This document shows positions 7,417 to 15,926 of a stretch of DNA of 17,579 bases, one piece after another. A model generated the notes under the pieces. It was not told the origin of the DNA. It ran no database searches and was given only the letters and a program-made list of their open reading frames with translations. The stretch is taken from NCBI GenBank assembly GCA_964631295.1, contig CAZVXI010000053.1, positions 1-17,579 on the forward strand, written 5' to 3'. Each line of letters opens with the position of its first letter. The stretch's first letter is position 1. The position numbers and the translations under genes are program-made. This DNA is from CAZVXI01 sp964631295. GTDB lineage: Bacteria; Planctomycetota; Phycisphaerae; Phycisphaerales; SM1A02.

Positions 7417-7962
7417 TCACTTGAGCCTCGGCATGCCTCGTGACTCGCGCTCCTCGTTGACCGCAGCGAAGGCGCGTTTGTCGTGCCGGACAAGCTTGGC
7501 CAGTTGCGACATAGACACGCCCAGCACACCTGCTGCACCAGCGACGTCGAACCTGCGAGCGGCGATGACATCAAGGGACTCAGCCAGCAGCGCAGGGTAG
7601 TCAGCGTGCTTGGGATTGACAGACATCTGCCGTCCCTGGCGCCGCTCCTGCCACAGCTGGCTCGGGGTGTGATTTTCCGGGTGGGTTCTTACCCGAACGT
7701 CGCGCGCGAGCGCCATCCGCAGCCGAAAGAGCGCCACACGGCGATTCTGGTGCTGCTGTCGGCGTTCACTCGCAGAGCCTGTGAGGGTCGTCGGCTTGTG
7801 CGTGATCAGCACTGCCGTTTCAACCTTGTTGCGGTGTTGCCCACCCGGCCCGCTGGTGCGACCAAAGTCGATGTCGCACTCCTTGAGCAGTCGCGATTCA
7901 TCAAATGCGGCCGGGTGCGACCACCGCGCCGCTCGGGCTGGTTTGTTCATCGCGCGCGTCAT
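7417..7962 (-). CDS. stand-alone GGQ release-factor-like protein
   Basis: A 181-residue basic protein containing only the catalytic class-I release-factor domain. The core is FGRTSGPGGQHRNKVETAVL, with G40-G41-Q42 as the peptidyl-tRNA hydrolysis loop. Codon-recognition domains of RF1/RF2 are absent, as in ArfB (YaeJ) and other ribosome-rescue hydrolases. After the domain (about 25-115) there is a C-terminal part (120-181) with an HTH-like stretch DVAGAAGVLGVSMSQLAKLV (139-158) and a basic end. This differs from the short basic tail of ArfB. Start ATG 7962 lies 15 bases after tsaD. ATG 7950 is an alternative, and neither has a strong Shine-Dalgarno, so coupling to tsaD is likely. A role in ribosome rescue or release is inferred from the GGQ motif. 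Confidence 0.82.
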   Translation of the reverse strand: MTRAMNKPARAARWSHPAAFDESRLLKECDIDFGRTSGPGGQHRNKVETAVLITHKPTTLTGSASERRQQHQNRRVALFRLRMALARDVRVRTHPENHTPSQLWQERRQGRQMSVNPKHADYPALLAESLDVIAARRFDVAGAAGVLGVSMSQLAKLVRHDKRAFAAVNEERESRGMPRLK

Positions 7963-7977
7963 GAGCGAGTGTAGCGC

Positions 7978-9054
7978 TCATGCAACGCTGCTGCGTGGCG
8001 ATGCACTCAGCGACAGATCATCGGTATGGCCACTGGCGAGCAGTTCTGCGCCAAGGCCTGCAATCATGGCCGCATTGTCGACGCAATAGTCCATTGGTGG
8101 AATGCGCAGTGGCAGGTTCATGTCGCGCGCGAGTGTCGCGAGGTCATCGCGCAAACGCGAGTTTGCCGTCACGCCACCACCTGCCACGATGCATGTCACG
8201 GCCGGGTGTTGCGCGATGGCTCGTTTGATATTGCGAGTGATCGGGCGAATCGCAGCTCGCTGGAACGATGCTGCGAAGTCAGCGCGCTGCTGGTCAGACA
8301 AGTCGGCGGCGGCATGCGGATACACGTGCTCGCCATCACGCGACACCGGCGTACCTCGAACCGCGTAGAGAAGCGCCGTCTTCAGGCCGCTGTAGGAGAA
8401 GTGCAGCGGCCGATCCTTCAGGTACGCGATGGGAAAGTCGTGCGCGCGATCATCGCCATGCTGCGCGATTGCATCGAGTTTCGGCCCGCCGGGGTAACCG
8501 ATCTCGAGGATCGTTGCCGCCTTGTCGTATGCTTCGCCGATGGCGTCATCAATCGTTCGGCCGATGGACTCGACGTTTGTCGCCGAGCGCATCAGGAACA
8601 GACTGGTGTGGCCGCCCGATACAACAAGACCAAGTGCCGGGAATGTCAACAGTTCAGCGTTCAGTGTCGCGGCATGCAGGTGCGCGAGCACGTGATCAAC
8701 ACCGACAAGGGGAATGCCAAGCGTCCACGCCAGCGACTTGGCAGCACTCACGCCGACGAGCAGCGAACCAATCAATCCCGGGCGATGACCGACTGCTATC
8801 GCGTCGAGCGCGTCAAGTGTGACACCCGCATCGCGCAATGCAGCCCGCACGACCGGCAGGATGCGCTCCAGATGCGCGCGGCTGGCGATCTCCGGCACAA
8901 CTCCTGCGAACTCTTCGTGCAAGTCATGCTGCGTCGCGACAACGCTGCTGAGCACATCGCGTGGGCCACGCAGCACTGCAGCAGCAGTTTCGTCGCAGCT
9001 CGTCTCGATCCCGAGAACGAGCGCATCATCGGCGTGCGCGTTCGGGGAAGCCAT
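7978..9054 (-). CDS. tsaD: tRNA threonylcarbamoyladenosine transferase TsaD
   Basis: A 358-residue member of the Kae1/TsaD family, which transfers the threonylcarbamoyl group to A37 of ANN-decoding tRNAs (t6A), acting with TsaB, TsaC and TsaE. Seen motifs: LGIETSCDETAAAV (15-27), EFAGVVPEIASRAHLE (48-63), the iron-binding H121 and H125 in GVDHVLAHLHAA, SGGHTSL (146-152), IGEAYDKAATIL (172-183), and the active-site Asp 326 in VDNAAMIA. One deviation is HRPGLIGSLLVG (90-101), where most TsaDs have a Gly-Pro-Gly-Leu at that loop. ATG 9054 overlaps the ctpA stop in TGATG, so the genes are coupled. A GTG one codon upstream is possible but less likely. tsaB, tsaC and tsaE are not in the window. Confidence 0.95.
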   Translation of the reverse strand: MASPNAHADDALVLGIETSCDETAAAVLRGPRDVLSSVVATQHDLHEEFAGVVPEIASRAHLERILPVVRAALRDAGVTLDALDAIAVGHRPGLIGSLLVGVSAAKSLAWTLGIPLVGVDHVLAHLHAATLNAELLTFPALGLVVSGGHTSLFLMRSATNVESIGRTIDDAIGEAYDKAATILEIGYPGGPKLDAIAQHGDDRAHDFPIAYLKDRPLHFSYSGLKTALLYAVRGTPVSRDGEHVYPHAAADLSDQQRADFAASFQRAAIRPITRNIKRAIAQHPAVTCIVAGGGVTANSRLRDDLATLARDMNLPLRIPPMDYCVDNAAMIAGLGAELLASGHTDDLSLSASPRSSVA

Positions 9055-10667
9055 CACTGCTCGACAGGCGTCAACTGCATCGCCTCGAGCGCGAGCGTTG
9101 CATCCGCATCGTCAATACGAAACGTGCCAATAGTGTTTCCATGCTTGTCACGCAGCGTGAGCGTGCCCTTGAGGAGATCGACGTCCTCGGGCACGACCGG
9201 CTCCCGACCGGCGCGTGCCGCGACGGACTGCAGCTGCTCGATGCGCTGCTCGGTCTGTTGCAGCCGCGTGATCAGGCGGGTGCGTTCGTCGAGGTAGGCA
9301 TTGAGCTGTTCGTTGTTGGCGATAAGTGAAGGATCGCTTTCGCCGACGTCAAGCCACTCACCGATTTCAACTCGGTTGGTCAGCGTGTCGATCGCGCGCG
9401 CGAGTTGTTCATCGCCAAACTTTGCGCGGATCCAGTCCGGATCAACGCATTCAACAAAGCCGGGCCCGTTCTCGCGGATGACTTCGAAGTCCTGCCGCGC
9501 GCGGATCATCTCGAAGTACTCCTGATCGGGTACAGGAACGGTCATGCCGTCACTGGGGTCAACCCCCCAGGTTTCGCTGTCTGGAAGATGATTGATGTTG
9601 CGGCCGCTTGGCAGGTAGTAGTATGCGGTGGTGTACTTGAGTGTGCCGCGCTGGAAGGGCAGGTCGCGGACTTCCTGAACCGAGCCCTTGCCAAAGGTTC
9701 GTGTGCCGAGCACTACAGCGCGACCATTCTCCTGCAATGCGCCTGCGACGATTTCGCTGGCCGAGGCCGACCGTCCGTTGACCATCACAACCATCGGGAA
9801 GTCGGGCACCGTGCCCGCTGCACGGGCCTGCCACGAACGCTGCGTTCGCTCATCACGACCTTTGACCGAAAGGATCGTCCCTTCGGAGAGGAACAGGTCC
9901 GACATCGCAAGTGCTGCGGGCAGTGAACCGCCCGGGTTATCGCGCAGGTCGAGGATGAGGCCGTTCATGCCATCCTGTTGGATCTTGTCGAACGCGAGGT
10001 TGAGATCAGCAATCGTGTTGGCATTGAACTGGGTCACTCGGATGTAATGCAGCCCCAGTTCATCATTCACACAGTACGTCCACTGCTCGTTGTCGCGCTG
10101 GATCCCCTCGACGGTGTGGGTTTCGATCTGGCGGCGTTCGACTTCGATGATCTCCTCGATGCCGTCCACGCGACGGACGAGCAGCGGCACGCTCGTGCCC
10201 GGCTCTCCCATGAGCAGGTCGATGCACTCTTCCACGGTTTTCTGGAATGTTGATTCGCCATCGATTTCGAGGATGACATCGCCCGCCCGGATTCCTGCCT
10301 CAAGCGTGGGGGAGTCATCCATCGGCGTGACGATCGTGAGATAGTCATCGATAACACGAACTTCCGCGCCGATTCCCACATACGTGCCGCGAAGCGACTT
10401 ATTGAAGTCCGCTTCTTGTTCAGGTGAGACAAAGACTGTGTAAGGATCGTCCACAGTGCTGACCATCGCCTCGATCATGGACTGCTGCATTTTCAGCTCG
10501 TCCGGCTGGCGCACGAAGCTGTCCAGCAGGATGCGGCGGACATCCACGATCGGGTCGATCCACTCGTAGTCACTTGATCTTGCCGCGATTGCCAGCGGCA
10601 ACTGGATCAACAGGGACGCGATCAGGGCAGCGAAAAGTGTGGGGGCGACAACTTTCTTGATCCGCAC
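9054..10667 (-). CDS. C-terminal processing peptidase (S41) with PDZ domain
   Basis: A 537-residue CtpA/Prc-type serine protease anchored by one hydrophobic segment (about residues 7-28), acting on the outer side of the membrane. A PDZ domain lies at about 92-180 with GTYVGIGAEV and AGIRAGDVILEIDG. The catalytic domain contains YIRVTQF, DLRDNPGGSL, the nucleophile block NGRSASASEIVAGAL (Ser within 300-304) and the general-base Lys327 in GTRTFGKGSVQE. A C-terminal coiled-coil-like stretch (about 455-480) and a beta-rich end follow. I chose GTG 10667 because AAAGGAG (10674-10680) stands six bases upstream. A TTG six codons earlier would overlap that site. Expression is likely linked to the downstream tsaD. 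Hairpins sit in its leader. Confidence 0.92.
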   Translation of the reverse strand: MRIKKVVAPTLFAALIASLLIQLPLAIAARSSDYEWIDPIVDVRRILLDSFVRQPDELKMQQSMIEAMVSTVDDPYTVFVSPEQEADFNKSLRGTYVGIGAEVRVIDDYLTIVTPMDDSPTLEAGIRAGDVILEIDGESTFQKTVEECIDLLMGEPGTSVPLLVRRVDGIEEIIEVERRQIETHTVEGIQRDNEQWTYCVNDELGLHYIRVTQFNANTIADLNLAFDKIQQDGMNGLILDLRDNPGGSLPAALAMSDLFLSEGTILSVKGRDERTQRSWQARAAGTVPDFPMVVMVNGRSASASEIVAGALQENGRAVVLGTRTFGKGSVQEVRDLPFQRGTLKYTTAYYYLPSGRNINHLPDSETWGVDPSDGMTVPVPDQEYFEMIRARQDFEVIRENGPGFVECVDPDWIRAKFGDEQLARAIDTLTNRVEIGEWLDVGESDPSLIANNEQLNAYLDERTRLITRLQQTEQRIEQLQSVAARAGREPVVPEDVDLLKGTLTLRDKHGNTIGTFRIDDADATLALEAMQLTPVEQ

Positions 10668-10687
10668 AGACGGCTCCTTTTCCAAAT

Positions 10688-10739
10688 GCCGGTCCGGGAC
10701 CGGCGTGCGGGTTCTTTTCGGACCTGCCGGACTCCCGGC
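10688..10739 (-). promoter_or_regulatory. tandem palindromes in the ctpA leader
   Basis: A 17-base palindrome with arms GCCGGTCC/GGACCGGC around one central base (10688-10704) lies seven bases upstream of the ctpA Shine-Dalgarno. A second hairpin with arms GCCGG/CCGGC and a 4-base loop is at 10726-10739. Either could be an operator or, in the ctpA mRNA, a stem affecting translation. No U run follows on the minus strand, so they do not look like terminators. Function is unknown. Confidence 0.4.
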
Positions 10740-10818
10740 TGTGAGAACAACGTCTCCAGATGCCTGGTTGATTCACTGACGGTGCGAAAAACTCCGAACC
10801 GCTCTCCAAGCCATGATC

Positions 10819-10824
10819 TAGAAT
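10819..10824 (+). promoter_or_regulatory. candidate -10 element for hflX
   Basis: TAGAAT matches five of six -10 consensus bases. No convincing -35 is seen 16-18 bases upstream. A start near 10831 would leave about 45 bases before ATG 10877 and would exclude the upstream GTG at 10835 as a useful start. Confidence 0.3.
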
Positions 10825-10876
10825 AGTAGATGAGGTGAATGGAGCCGGGGTGGACCGGGTCCCTTGCAGGAGGCAC

Positions 10877-12271
10877 ATGTCTCAGGTCCAGCGTGATCAA
10901 CTCAAAGTCGTCGCTGAACGGGCCGTTCTGGTCGGTGTCCACCTTCCAGACAGTTTCGTCGACTCGATCGATCCGTTTCGCGAACTTCGCTCGCTGGCCA
11001 CCACGGCCGGGGCAGCAGTCGTGGGGGAACTGATCCAGAGGCGGACCCGTCCGCGCGGGGCGACCTATCTCGGCAAGGGCAAGGTCGAAGAACTCGCCGA
11101 ACTCACCCGCCAGACGAAGGCAACGCTGGTGATCTTCGACAACGATCTCTCGCCTGCGCAGGTGAAGAACCTCGAGGCCGAGACGAGTTGCAAGATCATT
11201 GATCGCAGCGAACTGATTCTGGATATCTTCGCCAACCGTGCCGCAACGCATGCAGCAAAGTTGCAGGTGGAGATCGCGCAGCTCGAGTACACGTATCCGC
11301 GACTGCGCGCGATGTGGGATCACCTCGGGCAGGTGACAGGCGGCGCGCCCGTCGGCATCGGCACACGCGGGCCTGGCGAGCAGCAGCTTGAAATCGACCG
11401 GCGGCTTGTACAGAGGCGGCTTGGTTCGCTCAAACGCGAACTTGCAGAGATCCAGCAGCGCAAGACGCGCGAGGTCTCCAAGCGCAATGTCGATCATGCA
11501 ACACTCGGGCTCGTTGGCTACACGAACGCGGGCAAGAGTACGCTGTTCAATCGCCTGACAGCGGGCGGCGCGTATGCACATGACAAACTCTTCGCGAAAC
11601 TGTCGACGCGCGTCGAGCGGTGGGAGCTTGGCGGCGGAGTTGGGGCGATGCTCTCCGACACAGTCGGCTTCATTCGCGATCTGCCGCACAGGCTCGTCGC
11701 GTCTTTCCGGTCAACACTCGAAGAAACCGTGTTTGCGGATGCGTTGCTGATCGTGCTCGATGTGTCTGACCACGAAGCAGACATGCAACTCGAAACGGTC
11801 TACACGACGCTCGATGACATCGGAGCGGTCGATCAACCGCGACTGCTGCTGCTGAACAAGATCGATCGACTCGAGCGCAGCAGCGATATGCTCGCGTGGC
11901 TCAACCGATATCCGGAGGCGATTCCAGTCAGTGCTCGCTCTGGTGAGGGCCTCGATGAACTTACAGCCAAGGCGCGCGAGATCGCCGTCGGATCATTGCG
12001 CGAAGTTGAGATTGCTGTTCCATTGAGCGAGCCACGAGCCATCACGTTTCTGGAGCGCCGTACGGAAGTGCTCAACCGCCGCTATGACGAGGCTGATGTT
12101 CACATGCGTGTGCGCATCGGACGCAGACAGGTGGATGAACTGCTGGCGAGCGGAGCGCCGGTGCATATTGATGGTCGTCGAGCATCGGAGGCAGTCAAAA
12201 CGGTCTGGGATGAATCGGCTTCCCCGCGAGCATACGGCGTGCCGCCACACCTTCGATTCTGGCAGAGTTGA
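10877..12271 (+). CDS. hflX: GTPase HflX
   Basis: A 464-residue ribosome-associated GTPase that splits stalled 70S ribosomes in stress. The N-terminal HflX domain has RTRPRGATYLGKGKVEEL (56-73), VIFDNDLSPAQVKNLE and the family signature GIGTRGPGEQQLEIDRR (160-176). The G domain shows G1 GYTNAGKST (214-222), G3 DTVGFI (261-266), G4 NKID (327-330) and G5 VSARSGEG (351-358). A C-terminal ferredoxin-like domain follows. ATG 10877 has AGGAGG immediately upstream (10868-10873), with a short gap. The frame extends to GTG 10835, but the N terminus fits HflX best from 10877. The stop overlaps the next start as TGATG, coupling the two genes. Confidence 0.95.
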   Translation: MSQVQRDQLKVVAERAVLVGVHLPDSFVDSIDPFRELRSLATTAGAAVVGELIQRRTRPRGATYLGKGKVEELAELTRQTKATLVIFDNDLSPAQVKNLEAETSCKIIDRSELILDIFANRAATHAAKLQVEIAQLEYTYPRLRAMWDHLGQVTGGAPVGIGTRGPGEQQLEIDRRLVQRRLGSLKRELAEIQQRKTREVSKRNVDHATLGLVGYTNAGKSTLFNRLTAGGAYAHDKLFAKLSTRVERWELGGGVGAMLSDTVGFIRDLPHRLVASFRSTLEETVFADALLIVLDVSDHEADMQLETVYTTLDDIGAVDQPRLLLLNKIDRLERSSDMLAWLNRYPEAIPVSARSGEGLDELTAKAREIAVGSLREVEIAVPLSEPRAITFLERRTEVLNRRYDEADVHMRVRIGRRQVDELLASGAPVHIDGRRASEAVKTVWDESASPRAYGVPPHLRFWQS

Positions 12272-13269
12272 TGGCGTTCAATCCTCCCATGCAACCCACC
12301 CCGGCTCCGCGGCAGCCGAGGCAGAGCACATCCGGCGAGGCGCCACTTGTGGCAGGTGCGCCCGACACGATGCGGCAGGCCATCGAAGCATGGAAGGACG
12401 ATCCGCAACTTGGTCGGCTGCACGACAGCCTGCTCGCGCACACGAGACGCAAAGCGTACTTTGATCGCTATGCAGAGGCGATTGTCGCGAGACATTTGGG
12501 CCTGCGTGGCGCTACATTCCGCTACGAGGTGCCGGTTCCCAACGGTCGGCTGTGCGACTTTCAGGTCCTGCTCGGCGCGACGCATGTATATCTGCATATC
12601 AAGCGTCTGAAGGCGTCGGAGAACGATGACGACTCGCCGGCAACACCGATTGCCTCGCGCTTGCGTTACCTCGAGCGCATCGAAAGGCCGTACATCGTCA
12701 ATATCCGCTGGCGTGATGAGCTTGCTGAGTCGCAGATGCAGCAGATCGTGCGTGATGCGTCGCAGTTCATCAGGACAAGTCGTGTTGGGGACGAGATGGT
12801 TGTCCGCGACGACACTGGCGAACTCGCCGGGTTGCGGATTGTCGCGCCGTGGGATGGGACGCATGTCACGCTGGCGACAGAGTCTTCCTCGGGGTTCGTT
12901 GATGACATGCCTCGGTTCGCCAAACTGATGCGCAAGTCGGCGAAGCAGTTCATGCCGGGCGCGCCGAATGTGGTGCTCATTGCGTCCGAGCGCGCCAACG
13001 GGCGCAGCGACTTCGAATCAGCGCTGCTCGGGACACACATCGAGCGATGGGATGCGTTCCCTCCAAAGGGAAGGCGCATCGCACATGGCCGGGCACCAGA
13101 CGGCTTCTGGCATGGCAACCGCTACTTCGACTATCAGGCAGCCGGGCTGTTCCGCATGTCGCCCGAGCAGGTCGACTTCGACTGCAAGTTGTGGGTGCGC
13201 GGCCAGTCGGGCCTTTCGATGAACCTCATGCGTCGGCTTGTTGATCTGCTCGACACGGCCGAGCGCTAG
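12271..13269 (+). CDS. unknown protein, possible degenerate PD-(D/E)XK nuclease fold
   Basis: A 332-residue soluble protein that I do not recognise. ATG 12271 shares bases with the hflX stop, so it is coupled to hflX. The N terminus (1-30) is Pro/Ala-rich and probably disordered. Residues 52-112 read like a restriction-endonuclease-like core: a helix (54-76), a strand with E86 (FRYEVPV), then D96 in LCDFQVLLG and the strand VYLHIKRL (106-113). There H109 and K111 would occupy the (D/E)XK positions. The following segment YLERIERPYIVNIRW is also typical of that fold. With His replacing the acidic residue, it may be inactive or use altered metal ligands. The C-terminal half (about 220-332, many Trp/Phe) is unassigned. 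Fold assignment is inference from pattern only. Confidence 0.8.
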   Translation: MAFNPPMQPTPAPRQPRQSTSGEAPLVAGAPDTMRQAIEAWKDDPQLGRLHDSLLAHTRRKAYFDRYAEAIVARHLGLRGATFRYEVPVPNGRLCDFQVLLGATHVYLHIKRLKASENDDDSPATPIASRLRYLERIERPYIVNIRWRDELAESQMQQIVRDASQFIRTSRVGDEMVVRDDTGELAGLRIVAPWDGTHVTLATESSSGFVDDMPRFAKLMRKSAKQFMPGAPNVVLIASERANGRSDFESALLGTHIERWDAFPPKGRRIAHGRAPDGFWHGNRYFDYQAAGLFRMSPEQVDFDCKLWVRGQSGLSMNLMRRLVDLLDTAER

Positions 13270-15926
13270 GCCTCACGTTCCGTATGCGGCTGACGCATCC
13301 GGAGGATCGCTGGCAGGAACATCCAGCATGCGAGCAGTGTGACTGCAAGCCCGACGACCATCACGAACCCGAGCGAGCGTATTCCGCGATGCTCTGCGAT
13401 GAGCATGCAGCCGAAGCCGATGCAGGTGGAGATCATCGTCACAGTGATGCCTCGACCCGTGCCGCCGCTCAACCCGGCCGGTTCCCCGAACGGCTCGATT
13501 TTCCAGCGATGTACCATGTGCACGCCAGCGTCGACGCCAATGCCGAAAATCAGAGGCATGACGATGATGTTGGCGAAGTTGACCGGCATGCCGACCAGCC
13601 CCATCAGTGCAAACATTCCGAGAAAGCCCACGCTCACCGGCAGCAGCGCGCACAGTGCGTCGGCGAGTGATCTGAAGTCAATCAGCAGCACGATGAGAAT
13701 GGCAACGAGCGCGTAGATCGCTGCGCGGAAGTACTCCTGCTGAATCAACACCGACGACTCATAAATCTGTACTGGCGGACCGAGCGCTTCATCGCTGACT
13801 GCGAACAACGCCTCGACGAATGCTTCCAGTCGTTCGGGATGCAGGATGGAACGCCCGAGCGGATCGCCCGCAGGCGAAGCGGTCACCAGCCAGCGGCCGT
13901 CATCTCCAATCCAGCGATCGCGCAGCACGCGCGGCAGATCGTCGGGAACAAGTGGGCCCGGCGAGAGGGCGGTTGCGACAGTTGTTGCAATCTGGCTTCG
14001 CCAAACCTGGTACGCTGCGTCCAGTGTGTTCCAGCGGGCGAGTGCATCAGTGTCCGGCAAATCGCGCAGCGTGCTGCTGGCACGTGTCAGGCGGGAGGTG
14101 AGGTCTTCGGCAATCGCGCGATCGGCTTCGGACATCTCGCTGAGCCGCGTCCGCAGGCCGACATTGATCTGCGAGAACTGTCTGCGAAGTGCTGCGGGGC
14201 CGGCTGGTACCTCAACCGGTTCCATGACTGCGTTTCGCATCGCAGCGACCTGTTCGGAGCGCTGCTCGCGATTGGCGGGAAAGAGGATCCCCATCGCGCC
14301 AACGTCACTGATCTCCTCGTGCTCGCGCAGCGCATCGACGAGCTGGGGAGCCTGCTCGGAGGACGTGTGCATGATGCCCGCCCAGACGCTTTGGCCATCC
14401 TGCTCCAGAATGCGCCGTTCCCAAATCACCGATTCGATACCGGGCGGGTGCAGATTGAGCACATTCGGGTCGTATGTGACGCGCGCAGCCGGAAAGAGTG
14501 CAGCGATACAGATCAGCAGCGCGACGATGAGCGTGACCAGCGGCATCTTGTCGACGAAATCAAGCCGGCCGTGCGCGAAGTGCGCCGCTTCGCCGCCATG
14601 CCGGTGCCGGATGATCTGCTTCCATCGGCCGGTGAGCTGGAGTGCTGCTGGCAATGCGCTGAGCATCGCAATCAGGCACAGCAGGATTCCGCCGCCTGCG
14701 ATGATGCCCATCTCTGCCATGCCACGGAACTCAGTCAGCGCTGTTGCGCCGAATGCGACGGCGGTTGTCACAGCACCCGTGATCATGCCCGGCCCAATGC
14801 CGTGGAACACGCGCGCGACTGCGTCCGAGAGCAAATCATGCTCGTCCTGCACGAGCTCAAGACGGGCGATCAGGTGGACAGCAAAGTCGATCCCAAGCCC
14901 GAGCAGGATCACGGAGAACACGACGGACAGCAGTTGCAGATGGCCGACCGTCAGGATGAGCCATCCGAAACTCCAAGCGACGCCGATCAGCAACGCACCG
15001 ACTGCAAGCAATGGCACGCGTATGCCTCGATACACAAGAATGAGCAGCACGCTGATCAACACCAGCGCGAGGATCGTTGCGCGCGTGGAGTCGGCAATCG
15101 ATTGGGCAGTCTCGTCTGCTTCGATCGCGGGGATGCCCGTCACACCCCATGACAGGTCGAGTCCAGACGAGTTATGCTCACGGATCAACCGGTCGACTTC
15201 ATCGCGCAGCCACGCAATGTTGCTGCTCAGTGCATCAATCCCTGTCGCAGTCTCCGCAAATCCAACCTGGATGTAGCGGATGCGTCCTGTGACCGCGACG
15301 AACGGTTGCCAGTCTGTGTCGACAGGTTGCAGGTTTTCAAAGTCAATTGGCTGATCAAGTGCAGCATTGATGAACGGCGAGAGGGTCCGCGCGAGGTCGT
15401 TCATGCCGCCCGCCGGTGCGACCGTCTGATCGCGCGTGCGCATGTCCTGAACAAGTGTATGGAGTGCTGCGTTTGCGTTCGGTGCCCGCTCGACGAGGGC
15501 ACGTCCTCGTGCAAACTGTGCAAGTCTCCGCTCGAACTCTGCGTGAGGCGCTGCTCGGAACAATCGCGGGCTTGCAGAGGCAACGAAGAAGCCGGCATCC
15601 GCGGACCTGACCAGCGGCGACGATCGCAACTCGCGGGCAATCAGCCGGGCCAGCGCATCGACACCGTCAGCGTCGACCGGTCCATCGATGGCAATCACCA
15701 GGTCATCCCAGTGCTCGAAGTGCTCCTTGTGTGCGAAGTATCGGGCGTTCCAGCCGAGCTGCGGATCGACAAGCAGGCTGCGATCGGCAACGAACTCCAT
15801 GCGTGTGACAGCCAGTGTCACGCTGGCGGCAGCAAGCAGCAGGCATGTCAGCAGCGTCAGCCACGGCCGGCGTGTCACGAATCGCGCCCACAGTTCCAGG
15901 ATGTCCAGCCTGAGTTGCTCGTGCAT
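13266..15926 (-). CDS. MMPL/RND-superfamily exporter (HpnN-like)
   Basis: An 886-residue inner-membrane proton-driven exporter with the duplicated RND layout. TM1 lies at about 22-40 and a large periplasmic loop to about 280. A cluster of five helices (about 283-430) includes LLGLGIDFAVHL with D347. A second half begins with a helix at about 462-483 and another large loop. A final helix cluster (about 732-875) includes FGIGVDAGVHMVHRW with D799. The paired GxxxD motifs are the proton-relay Asp positions of MMPL and HpnN proteins. The lipid substrate is unknown, though hopanoid or other lipid transport is plausible. I chose ATG 15926 because TM1 follows naturally. The frame continues to ATG 16097 but the extra 57 residues look unconserved and lack a ribosome site. 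Its stop shares CTAG with the stop of the convergent gene. Confidence 0.88.
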   Translation of the reverse strand: MHEQLRLDILELWARFVTRRPWLTLLTCLLLAAASVTLAVTRMEFVADRSLLVDPQLGWNARYFAHKEHFEHWDDLVIAIDGPVDADGVDALARLIARELRSSPLVRSADAGFFVASASPRLFRAAPHAEFERRLAQFARGRALVERAPNANAALHTLVQDMRTRDQTVAPAGGMNDLARTLSPFINAALDQPIDFENLQPVDTDWQPFVAVTGRIRYIQVGFAETATGIDALSSNIAWLRDEVDRLIREHNSSGLDLSWGVTGIPAIEADETAQSIADSTRATILALVLISVLLILVYRGIRVPLLAVGALLIGVAWSFGWLILTVGHLQLLSVVFSVILLGLGIDFAVHLIARLELVQDEHDLLSDAVARVFHGIGPGMITGAVTTAVAFGATALTEFRGMAEMGIIAGGGILLCLIAMLSALPAALQLTGRWKQIIRHRHGGEAAHFAHGRLDFVDKMPLVTLIVALLICIAALFPAARVTYDPNVLNLHPPGIESVIWERRILEQDGQSVWAGIMHTSSEQAPQLVDALREHEEISDVGAMGILFPANREQRSEQVAAMRNAVMEPVEVPAGPAALRRQFSQINVGLRTRLSEMSEADRAIAEDLTSRLTRASSTLRDLPDTDALARWNTLDAAYQVWRSQIATTVATALSPGPLVPDDLPRVLRDRWIGDDGRWLVTASPAGDPLGRSILHPERLEAFVEALFAVSDEALGPPVQIYESSVLIQQEYFRAAIYALVAILIVLLIDFRSLADALCALLPVSVGFLGMFALMGLVGMPVNFANIIVMPLIFGIGVDAGVHMVHRWKIEPFGEPAGLSGGTGRGITVTMISTCIGFGCMLIAEHRGIRSLGFVMVVGLAVTLLACWMFLPAILRMRQPHTEREA

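Noticed and set aside
8026..9297. Plus-strand frame of 423 codons opposite tsaD
   Set aside because: Antisense to a well-supported tsaD; rich in Cys/Arg/His with no motif or ribosome site.
10622..11689. Minus-strand frame of 355 codons opposite hflX
   Set aside because: Covers the ctpA start, its leader and the hflX coding region in the wrong frame; hflX motifs prove the other strand is coding.
12271..13269. Idea that the hflX-linked gene is an active restriction enzyme with a methylase partner
   Set aside because: No methyltransferase motif lies in the window, and the key acidic residue is replaced by His.
13839..15276. Two long plus-strand frames (437 and 476 codons) opposite the exporter gene
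   Set aside because: They are antisense shadows of a clear RND exporter; composition is low-complexity and without domain patterns, as expected in GC-rich DNA.
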